A DNA stretch of 11,296 nt from Minisyncoccota bacterium (GTDB lineage: Bacteria > Patescibacteriota > Microgenomatia > Levybacterales > UBA12049), in contig JANWIQ010000066.1 of assembly GCA_025449795.1 (NCBI GenBank), positions 1 through 11,296 on the forward strand, read 5' to 3'. The notes below the pieces were generated by a model, which saw only the letters and a list, made by a program, of their open reading frames with translations, did no database searches and was not told the DNA's origin. Shown here piece by piece: positions 1 to 4,611 of the stretch; position 1 is the first letter of the stretch, and every line of letters starts with the position of its first letter. A program made the position numbers and the translations under genes.

Positions 1-755
1 GAAATGTCATAGATACCAACGTCTGTTGACGATTTAAAAATTGAAAGTAAAATTGTATCGATACGAAAATAGACCAAATTAAAAATAAGCATAAGTGCGA
101 CCGGAAGAGTTTGGGCAACAAGTTCTTTTACAAAATCTGTGTGGATAATAATAGGAAGTATTCGCTGCTTACTAAGTACCATTGATGTACCTGCTTCGAT
201 GACGCCCCCACACACATATCCTACAAAAACCCACATAAGGGGAAAGCCAAACAGGAGAAATATTCCTACAAAAAACACATTCGCACACGAACCAATAATT
301 GTCGCTAGCATATAATTTTTGTATAAATACTTTCTTTGAAAAACGGCAAACACAGAATAGAGAATAGACTCGGTCAAAATAGTAAAAGAAAACATGGCAA
401 TTGCTGCTCTCACAAAAGGAGAAAAGCCGATACCAGTAGCGGAATTATAAGGTAGGGAGAGTGCTATTGCATTCACCAAAATAATAAGAAAAATTGCTGC
501 AACCATACGCGTATAGAATAGGTCCTTAAACCTTTCTGATGCATTCTCTTTTTGTAAAAAAACTGCATTAAATCCAAAATCTGCAAACAAATAAAAAAGG
601 GAAACAAACGCCGTTACCTTGGCGTAATCTCCATAGCTTGCCGCTCCAAAATGGCGGGCTATAAGGACGGTAATAAGAAAAGTGGCGCCGGAAGAAGCAA
701 GGCGGGCAACTACCTGGTAAAAGGTGTGGGTTGCAAGGTTTTTAAAAAAAGCCAT
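1..755 (-). CDS. Wzx-type polysaccharide flippase, C-terminus cut by window edge
   Basis: I translated this frame by hand from an ATG at 755; it stays open for about 251 codons to the window edge, so the 3' end lies outside. The product is very hydrophobic with repeated membrane segments. It starts with a short basic amphipathic stretch (MAFFKNLATHTFYQVVARLA), then a first helix followed by IARHFGAASYGDYAKV. That pattern (an xxAR-x-G-xxxYG motif after TM1, then a 'DFG' turn at the end of TM2) is typical of the MATE-like polysaccharide_synt / Wzx/RfbX family, which flips undecaprenyl-linked oligosaccharides across the membrane. About 6-7 membrane segments are visible; the full family has 12-14. 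It lies 86 nt downstream of the O-antigen polymerase gene, so the two probably serve the same surface-glycan pathway. No Shine-Dalgarno sequence precedes the ATG. A teichoic-acid or capsule flippase is an equally possible substrate class. Confidence 0.8.
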   Translation of the reverse strand, partial: MAFFKNLATHTFYQVVARLASSGATFLITVLIARHFGAASYGDYAKVTAFVSLFYLFADFGFNAVFLQKENASERFKDLFYTRMVAAIFLIILVNAIALSLPYNSATGIGFSPFVRAAIAMFSFTILTESILYSVFAVFQRKYLYKNYMLATIIGSCANVFFVGIFLLFGFPLMWVFVGYVCGGVIEAGTSMVLSKQRILPIIIHTDFVKELVAQTLPVALMLIFNLVYFRIDTILLSIFKSSTDVGIYDI

Positions 756-762
756 AAGGTAA

Positions 763-783
763 TTCTAGCACAAAGTGCTAGAA
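763..783. other. Perfect 9-bp hairpin between wzy and wzx
   Basis: TTCTAGCAC (763-771) and GTGCTAGAA (775-783) are perfect inverted arms around a 3-nt loop. On the leftward transcript the hairpin ends 7 nt before the wzx ATG and has no following U-run, so it is not a good terminator there. It may limit wzx translation, or protect the end of an upstream transcript. That role is inferred; the inverted repeat itself is seen directly. Confidence 0.6.
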
Positions 784-813
784 TAAAACTCCAAACAACA
801 AGCTCCAACCCAC

Positions 814-869
814 AAATTATTTGAATTTTGTTATTTGTAATTTATTTGGTATTTGTTACTTGGAATTTG
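814..869 (-). repeat. Degenerate 7-bp CAAATNN tandem array at the end of wzy
   Basis: Read leftward, the stretch from 869 to 814 breaks into heptamers beginning with CAA: CAAATTC, CAAGTAA, CAAATAC, CAAATAA, then CAAATAA, CAAAATT, CAAATAA, with one 4-nt interruption. Its first units encode the last residues of the polymerase (NKFQVTNTK) and its stop codon, so the gene end was probably set by the array. A related CAATTTW array lies at 4366-4407. Confidence 0.55.
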
Positions 870-2269
870 TTTTTTCTGAAGCTTATTCCCAAAATTAAAA
901 CAAATAATAATTGTCCTTGCTGGAGCGTAAGAAAGTAATGGTCGGTCATGCCAATAAGACAAATGGCCAATAAAGATAGGAGAGAAAATTGAAATAGGGG
1001 AGTGGTTTTATTTTTCCAGGAATTGGTAAAAGCTTTATATAACACAAGAAGGAAAACTCCCAAGCCTGCAATACCTGTCTCTGCCAAGACAAAGAGAAAA
1101 ATGTTGTGCACTGGCTGCAATAGCCCAAAAAGCACATTGCGAGGTAAATAATAGGGGAGTGAGGGAAGAAAGTTCCCCAGCCCTACACCAAAAAGGGGGT
1201 GGTTCACAAACATCCACCAACTACTTTGCGCCAAAAGATCTCGTATAGTTACTGCTTCCATGTACCCATGTATATCCGTAAATCTCCCATTCAGAAGGGG
1301 GTCAAAGAAAATTCCGAGCACCAATATGCAGATTCCAAGCAATGTCCAAATTCTCAATGTCACGAATTTCAAATATACATACATTACGGCGAGCGCAAAA
1401 AAGACAACAATTGCAGTACGACTAAAGGTAAGCAGTAATACAACGCTTCCAAAAATAACCGCAAGTATTGCAAGAACTTTTCTCCCCTTCGATTCACTTC
1501 GTTCCCTCAGGGAAAAAACATATGGTAGCAAAAACAACATAGCAATAACAAGATATCCTGCAAAAACATTTGGGTGGGGGAAGGTTGCATACGGGCGAAG
1601 GAGTAGTTGCCCATGGATAGTTGCATTTGCAATTCCCGGCGTTGATGCACTATAGAAGCGCTCTCCCAAAAAATACCATATTCCCTGTAGCGACCCCTGG
1701 TGAAAAAATTGCAAGAGGGCTAGCGTCCCCTCAACAATAACGCCAATGCCAAAAGCCCAGAAAAGCAGAGAAAAAATAGCTCTCTCCTTTGAGACAAGCC
1801 AAGCAAAAAAACCCAACTCTAAGAGCTTGAGTAGCTCATACCAACCGTTCAGGGGACTTTTGGAAAAAAAAATACCAAGAGACAGGTAGAGCAATATTGC
1901 TAAAAATACTAGAGCGCTTTTGCTTGTCATTCCGAACTCGCTAGCCCTGGGTATTCCGAACGGGTTTCGGAATCTCAGAAGAAAAGATCCTGAAATAAAT
2001 TCAGGATGACGTTTAAAAAAAGTTTTTGAAATTACACAAAAAAATATCAAAAATATTAATATGTCTGTTATGTATATGGTGGGGGAGAGATAATCGACGC
2101 GCTGCCCGGCAACGTAGGCAAACGTTGGCCAAAAGTGTTTTCCTAATTGTGTTGGAATAGCCAAAAGAAGGATAAAAAAGATGGCTTGATAAAACCTATT
2201 AGCGAGGTTTGATAACGAGGACTCGGTCTCTTCCTTCGCCTTCGGATTCTGTTGTGACTTCTTGGTCAT
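842..2269 (-). CDS. O-antigen polymerase/ligase family protein (Wzy/WaaL-type, Wzy_C)
   Basis: The protein is 475 residues from the ATG at 2269; a TTG seven codons upstream is in frame but unlikely. It is polytopic, with roughly ten membrane helices. The family core is clear: LTFSRTAIVV (Arg near residue 284), then HPLFGVGLGNF in the large periplasmic/extracytoplasmic loop, then PVHNIFLFVLAETGIAG (His 388). Together these are the usual Arg and His signatures of the PF04932 ligase/polymerase fold. It would polymerise or transfer lipid-linked glycan at the outer face of the membrane. Its first 71 nt overlap the end of jag in another frame, so expression is probably coupled. Residues about 87-115 are an in-frame palindromic repeat insertion between TM2 and TM3, and the C-terminus runs into a 7-bp repeat array. 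Polymerase versus ligase cannot be decided from sequence. Confidence 0.8.
   Translation of the reverse strand: MTKKSQQNPKAKEETESSLSNLANRFYQAIFFILLLAIPTQLGKHFWPTFAYVAGQRVDYLSPTIYITDILIFLIFFCVISKTFFKRHPEFISGSFLLRFRNPFGIPRASEFGMTSKSALVFLAILLYLSLGIFFSKSPLNGWYELLKLLELGFFAWLVSKERAIFSLLFWAFGIGVIVEGTLALLQFFHQGSLQGIWYFLGERFYSASTPGIANATIHGQLLLRPYATFPHPNVFAGYLVIAMLFLLPYVFSLRERSESKGRKVLAILAVIFGSVVLLLTFSRTAIVVFFALAVMYVYLKFVTLRIWTLLGICILVLGIFFDPLLNGRFTDIHGYMEAVTIRDLLAQSSWWMFVNHPLFGVGLGNFLPSLPYYLPRNVLFGLLQPVHNIFLFVLAETGIAGLGVFLLVLYKAFTNSWKNKTTPLFQFSLLSLLAICLIGMTDHYFLTLQQGQLLFVLILGISFRKNKFQVTNTK
1926..2010. repeat. Composite palindromic repeat inserted in frame in wzy
   Basis: The 85-bp block is bounded by GTCAT (1926-1930) and its inverse ATGAC (2006-2010). 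Inside are two perfect palindromes: ATTCCGAA/TTCGGAAT (1953-1960, 1966-1973; loop CGGGT) and ATCCTGAA/TTCAGGAT (1987-1994, 2000-2007; loop ATAAA). In the gene it translates as RHPEFISGS...SEFGMTS, a hydrophilic peptide between two hydrophobic helices. The form resembles interspersed palindromic elements such as the Rickettsia RPEs that insert into coding sequence without breaking the frame. A related block lies at 2680-2710. Copy number elsewhere cannot be seen from this window. Confidence 0.75.
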
Positions 2270-2645
2270 CCTGCAACATGAGATGGACAATACGTCGCTC
2301 CCATGATTTTAAATTCTGAAGAGGTACCGGTTGTTGCTCTGCCAACACTCGTTCTTTTGTTGTCTCAACTAAGTGCTGCAAATAATCTTCCCTATTTTTT
2401 CTGTAATCCCCAATTTCTAAGGAAACCCTCATAAATTCGCCTAATTCCCGAGCGAGCATAAGGGAAAGAATAAGCTGGAGTGCTTCAAGAGTTTCTCCAT
2501 GGTACCCAATAAGCATGCCCGTCTCGTCTGTTTCCAAATTAATTTGGGCTATTTCTTCCTCTAGCGCCACGGAAACCGTTGCTTGTACTCCAAGTAGGGT
2601 AAGAAGCTCTTCTGTCTTTTTCTGAACTTTTTCAAGATTTGTCAT
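2199..2645 (-). CDS. jag: KH-R3H RNA-binding protein Jag/KhpB (short form)
   Basis: The product has 148 residues. A KH domain carries GMLIGYHGETLEALQLI (GxxG loop GYHG at 47-50). A C-terminal R3H domain has ERRIVHLML with the Arg-x3-His pair at R117/H121, ending RVLVIKPR. The family (Jag/KhpB/EloR) binds RNA and, in Firmicutes, affects cell elongation and division; it usually sits just after yidC, as here. The N-terminal Jag_N domain of the long form is missing, since the KH begins near residue 20. The ATG at 2645 is supported by GAGGAA seven to eight bases upstream, one of the few clear Shine-Dalgarno sequences in the window. It lies 68 nt after yidC, and its 3' end overlaps the polymerase gene by 71 nt. 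Confidence 0.9.
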   Translation of the reverse strand: MTNLEKVQKKTEELLTLLGVQATVSVALEEEIAQINLETDETGMLIGYHGETLEALQLILSLMLARELGEFMRVSLEIGDYRKNREDYLQHLVETTKERVLAEQQPVPLQNLKSWERRIVHLMLQDDQEVTTESEGEGRDRVLVIKPR

Positions 2646-2679
2646 ATATTGTTCCTCGCTTGACCAGGATCCTTCCTTG

Positions 2680-2710
2680 ATTCTGGAGTCCCTTCGTTCC
2701 CCAGAATGAC
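2680..2710. repeat. REP-like palindromic repeat between yidC and jag
   Basis: ATTCTGG (2680-2686) and CCAGAAT (2701-2707) are inverted arms around a 14-nt loop, followed by ATGAC, the same terminal motif that bounds the element at 1926-2010. Read leftward it begins GTCATTCTGGGG. Imperfectly paired flanking sequence continues to about 2661 (GACCAGGATCC against GATTCTGGAGTC). It occupies most of the 68-bp gap. It may act as an mRNA-stability or processing hairpin between yidC and jag, but it is probably a dispersed repeat first. Confidence 0.6.
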
Positions 2711-2713
2711 GGT

Positions 2714-3571
2714 TTACTTTTTTTGCTTGTTAAACAAGCCGCCTAGGCTACCCCATCCCTGTACTTGATATTGCTGTATGATACCAAAAACAGTAAAAGT
2801 ATTCCAGTAGAAAGATAACCCCACAGGAAGCGTCCATGAAAAGAAGCCAATCATGATAGGGAAGATGTACAAAGATTGCGTCTGAAAGGCTGTCTGGAAA
2901 TCGTCTTCCTTTTTTACTTCCTTGGTAAGTTTTCCTTTTTCCCTTTGTACTTCTTCTTTTACTTTTTCTTCTGCTTTGACAGCTGGTATCATCATTTTTG
3001 ACTGGACGAATTGAAATGCTGCGGTAAGAAGTGGCACGAGAAGGATAAGCGACATCCCATGGGTAAATAAATAGGAAGGGGTCTGTGCCATTGGGAGTCC
3101 AAAAAAATGCGGATCCCATGCAGAAGATATTTTTAAATAGGGGGAGTAGGCAACACCATTTACAAATTTCACGACATGCGCTGCGTTTGCATTGACTGCA
3201 TTTTGCAATACGTTATACAATCCCCAAATAAGAGGAAGTTGTACGAGAAGCGGCAAACATCCTGCTGCCGGATTCACTCCATGTTCTTTATACAATTTCA
3301 TTGTCTCTTCCTGGAGCTTTTTTGCATCGCTTTTATGCATCTCTTTTAATTTATTGAGCCTTGGGGCAAGCGCCTGCATTTTTTTGGATGTTTTCAGTTG
3401 GGAAAGGGTGAATGGGTAAAGAATAAGCCGAATGAGTACCGTAAGAAGAATAATAGAAAATCCTAAAGCAGATGGCATATGGACCAGTACAAGCAAATGG
3501 TAAATTGCCGAAAGCACATTAATCGTAGGGTTAATAAAAATAAGGGTAAACGCTGTGCCAATTACATTCAT
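2714..3571 (-). CDS. yidC: Membrane protein insertase YidC/Oxa1
   Basis: This is the insertase that helps membrane proteins, alone or with SecYEG, into the cytoplasmic membrane. The product is 285 residues from the ATG at 3571; a GTG at 3595 would add eight residues. ILLTVLIRLILYPFTLSQLK holds the single conserved Arg (R48) that sits in the hydrophilic groove of the family. A cytoplasmic helical hairpin follows (KKMQALAPRLNKLKEMHK to KLYKEHGVNPAAGCLPLLVQ), then LIWGLYNVL and the late segments IMIGFFSWTLPVGLSFYW and FGIIQQYQ. There is no lipoprotein signal, and no periplasmic P1 domain as in Proteobacteria. Residues about 197-225 are an unusually Lys/Glu-rich loop. It sits in the standard rnpA-yidD-yidC-jag order. 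A perfect TATAAT 45 nt upstream suggests an extra internal promoter. Confidence 0.93.
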   Translation of the reverse strand: MNVIGTAFTLIFINPTINVLSAIYHLLVLVHMPSALGFSIILLTVLIRLILYPFTLSQLKTSKKMQALAPRLNKLKEMHKSDAKKLQEETMKLYKEHGVNPAAGCLPLLVQLPLIWGLYNVLQNAVNANAAHVVKFVNGVAYSPYLKISSAWDPHFFGLPMAQTPSYLFTHGMSLILLVPLLTAAFQFVQSKMMIPAVKAEEKVKEEVQREKGKLTKEVKKEDDFQTAFQTQSLYIFPIMIGFFSWTLPVGLSFYWNTFTVFGIIQQYQVQGWGSLGGLFNKQKK

Positions 3572-3615
3572 TATGAGTAATGTGCCACTAGGCACGACGC
3601 ACTAGTTGCTTTTAC

Positions 3616-3621
3616 ATTATA
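3616..3621 (-). promoter_or_regulatory. Candidate internal -10 (TATAAT) before yidC
   Basis: A perfect TATAAT reads leftward from 3621, inside the 31-nt region after yidD. The matching -35 position (3639-3644, TTCCAA) is weak. A start near 3609 would give a 38-nt leader, with the small hairpin GTGCC/GGCAC (3595-3582) ending 10 nt before the yidC ATG. This is weak evidence in A+T-rich DNA. Confidence 0.3.
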
Positions 3622-3626
3622 TAGAA

Positions 3627-3839
3627 CTAGAGACCTTTTTGGAAGGGGTGACAGGTAGATAGTCTTTTCATGCCCATTATGCTTCCTTGTATTACTCCAT
3701 ATGTTAAGATTGTTTTTTTTGTATATTCAGAGCAGGTTACTGGATATCGACACGCGTGGACTGTCCCTGTTGCTGCATGAATTAAGGGGGAAATAACTAC
3801 CTGGTACACGGATAGGAAAAATAGCGCAATATACCTCAT
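3627..3839 (-). CDS. yidD: Membrane protein insertion efficiency factor YidD
   Basis: This is a small protein (70 residues from the ATG at 3839) that supports YidC-dependent membrane insertion. MRYIALFFLSVYQVVISPL is the amphipathic membrane-associating N-terminus. The family core is CRYPVTCSEYTKK with paired Cys, then ILTYGVIQGSIMGMKRLSTCHPF, matching the usual pattern R-x-PTCS-x-Y...G...G...R..CHPF. It stops just after CHPFQKGL, shorter than many homologues that continue GGxDPV. A TTG six codons upstream (3857) is in frame, but GGAAAG 10 nt before the 3839 ATG favours that ATG. It lies between rnpA (32 nt away) and yidC, its usual place. Confidence 0.9.
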   Translation of the reverse strand: MRYIALFFLSVYQVVISPLIHAATGTVHACRYPVTCSEYTKKTILTYGVIQGSIMGMKRLSTCHPFQKGL

Positions 3840-3871
3840 ATAATTTTTACTTTCCAATTTTTAATTTTTAA

Positions 3872-4198
3872 TCACTGTTCTAAATTCAAATTTTTAAGCA
3901 CTTCAGAAACCGTTTTTTGTATCTCTTCTGTGGAAACAGTGTAAAAGTTCTTTATTACAATAAATAGCATGTCTTTACCAGGTTGGATATCTTTATATTC
4001 TTGAGCCAACTCTCTCAGTACCCTTTTTAGCCTATTTCTCACAACTGCCCGCTTATCTACCTTTTTACTTACGACAAATCCAAATCGGTTATAAGAAAGC
4101 ATGTTGGGCTTTATACGTACGCGAAAATATTTTGTTACAACACTTTTGGAATTATCAAATTTTTCAGAGGAGGGGAGTCGATTTTGTTTTGCTAACAT
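3872..4198 (-). CDS. rnpA: Ribonuclease P protein component
   Basis: This is the protein subunit of RNase P, which with the RNA subunit rnpB matures tRNA 5' ends. From the ATG at 4198 it has 108 residues, the usual family size, opening MLAKQNRLPSSEKFD like other RnpA proteins. FRVRIKP, NRFGFVVSKKVDKRAVVRNRLKRVLRE includes the RNR signature (R54-N55-R56) that binds the catalytic RNA and the SKK strand before it. It starts 2 nt after the rpmH stop, so translational coupling is likely. The same frame stays open upstream to an ATG at 4345, 4 nt before the rpmH start, which would give a 157-residue form with rpmH nested inside; see findings. I choose the short form because the family N-terminus begins there. 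Confidence 0.93.
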   Translation of the reverse strand: MLAKQNRLPSSEKFDNSKSVVTKYFRVRIKPNMLSYNRFGFVVSKKVDKRAVVRNRLKRVLRELAQEYKDIQPGKDMLFIVIKNFYTVSTEEIQKTVSEVLKNLNLEQ

Positions 4199-4200
4199 CC

Positions 4201-4341
4201 TTATACCGTAAGGCTTTTTCGCCCGGTTGCCCGTCGTCTCTTTAACACTTTTCGTCCTCCATGAGAACTCGTTCGTGACAAAAACCCATGCTTTCTTTGT
4301 CCTTTTGTTTTTTTGTGTGGTGTCGCCCCAATCTTTGGCAT
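4201..4341 (-). CDS. rpmH: 50S ribosomal protein L34
   Basis: This is a 46-residue basic protein of the large ribosomal subunit. The middle and end match L34 closely: TKGQRKHGFLSRTSSHGG, then RKVLKRRRATGRKSLTV, equivalent to the family pattern RKHGFRxRMxTxxGRxVLxxRRxKGRxxLxV. The N-terminus MPKIGATPHKK replaces the usual MKRTYQPS. The gene is easy to miss because it is short and an overlapping frame of rnpA stays open across it. It is the first gene of the leftward unit. A sigma-70-like promoter puts the predicted transcription start on the A of its ATG, so the mRNA may be leaderless. No Shine-Dalgarno sequence is visible. Confidence 0.93.
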   Translation of the reverse strand: MPKIGATPHKKTKGQRKHGFLSRTSSHGGRKVLKRRRATGRKSLTV

Positions 4342-4347
4342 ACATAC

Positions 4348-4376
4348 AGTATAGCAAAAGCTATACAAATTTACAA
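4348..4376 (-). promoter_or_regulatory. rpmH operon promoter with palindromic operator-like site
   Basis: Reading leftward, -35 TTGTAA (4376-4371), a 17-nt spacer and -10 TATACT (4353-4348). Counting six bases past the -10 puts +1 at 4341, the first base of rpmH. A perfect 7-bp inverted repeat, GTATAGC (4349-4355) and GCTATAC (4360-4366) with four A between, covers most of the -10 and spacer. It could be a repressor operator; the binding protein is unknown. Confidence 0.65.
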
Positions 4377-4407
4377 TTTACAATTTTCAATTTTTAATCA
4401 ATTTTTA
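4366..4407 (+). repeat. Degenerate 7-bp CAATTTW array upstream of rpmH
   Basis: Units starting with CAA follow each other from 4366: CAAATTTA, CAATTTA, CAATTTT, CAATTTTTAAT, CAATTTTTAAG. The array overlaps the -35 of the rpmH promoter, and its A-tracts could act as an upstream promoter element or bend the DNA. Similar sequence occurs at 3855-3873 and, as CAAATNN, at 814-869. Confidence 0.5.
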
Positions 4408-4440
4408 AGTCTTAATTTTCTAGAGCTTGGAGAATAATTT

Positions 4441-4558
4441 TTTCGCTGGGTATATTAGCGTGCCTTACTTGGTCAGAGGCGGACATACCCGCCTAGACCG
4501 AGCGCCGCTACTGTGTAGCTAGTACCCTGGGGATAAAAAAATTTGTTCCCAAGCGAAA
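4441..4558. other. Nested inverted-repeat structure in the rpmH-dnaA gap
   Basis: This is a G+C-rich island in an A+T-rich intergenic region. Outer arms TTTCGCTGGG (4441-4450) and CCCAAGCGAAA (4548-4558) pair with one bulged A. Inside are TAGCG/CGCTA (4456-4460, 4506-4510), GGTC/GACC (4471-4474, 4496-4499) and AGGCGG/CCGCCT (4477-4482, 4489-4494) around loop ACATAC. GGGTA/TACCC (4448-4452, 4523-4527) is an alternative pairing. I see no tRNA, SRP or tmRNA signature. It could be a small RNA, a REP/MITE-type repeat, or a bidirectional barrier between the two divergent units. Confidence 0.5.
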
Positions 4559-4572
4559 GCCCAACATCCCTC

Positions 4573-4601
4573 TTGACAAAAAGTTATCCACATTGCAAAA
4601 T
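4573..4601 (+). promoter_or_regulatory. dnaA promoter with a DnaA box in the spacer
   Basis: A perfect -35 TTGACA (4573-4578) is followed after 17 nt by a weak -10 CAAAAT (4596-4601). A perfect DnaA box TTATCCACA (4584-4592) lies between them, so DnaA bound here would block RNA polymerase; this is the usual autorepression layout. The predicted start, near 4608, is only about 4 nt before the ATG at 4612. Confidence 0.65.
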
Positions 4602-4611
4602 GACACATACC

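Noticed and set aside
763..783. Intrinsic terminator after the polymerase gene
   Set aside because: The hairpin is perfect, but the leftward strand has no U-run after it.
1260..1655. A 131-codon open frame on the + strand
   Set aside because: It is antisense to the conserved core of the O-antigen polymerase gene, with no start signal and no recognisable domain.
4441..4558. tRNA, SRP RNA or tmRNA in the G+C-rich intergenic block
   Set aside because: No T-loop GTTCRA, no CCA-type acceptor, no SRP GGAA tetraloop motif and no tag reading frame could be found.
4543..4611. Upstream extension of dnaA from a TTG at 4543
   Set aside because: It lies in the inverted repeat and promoter, includes the DnaA box, and adds residues with no domain I similarity.
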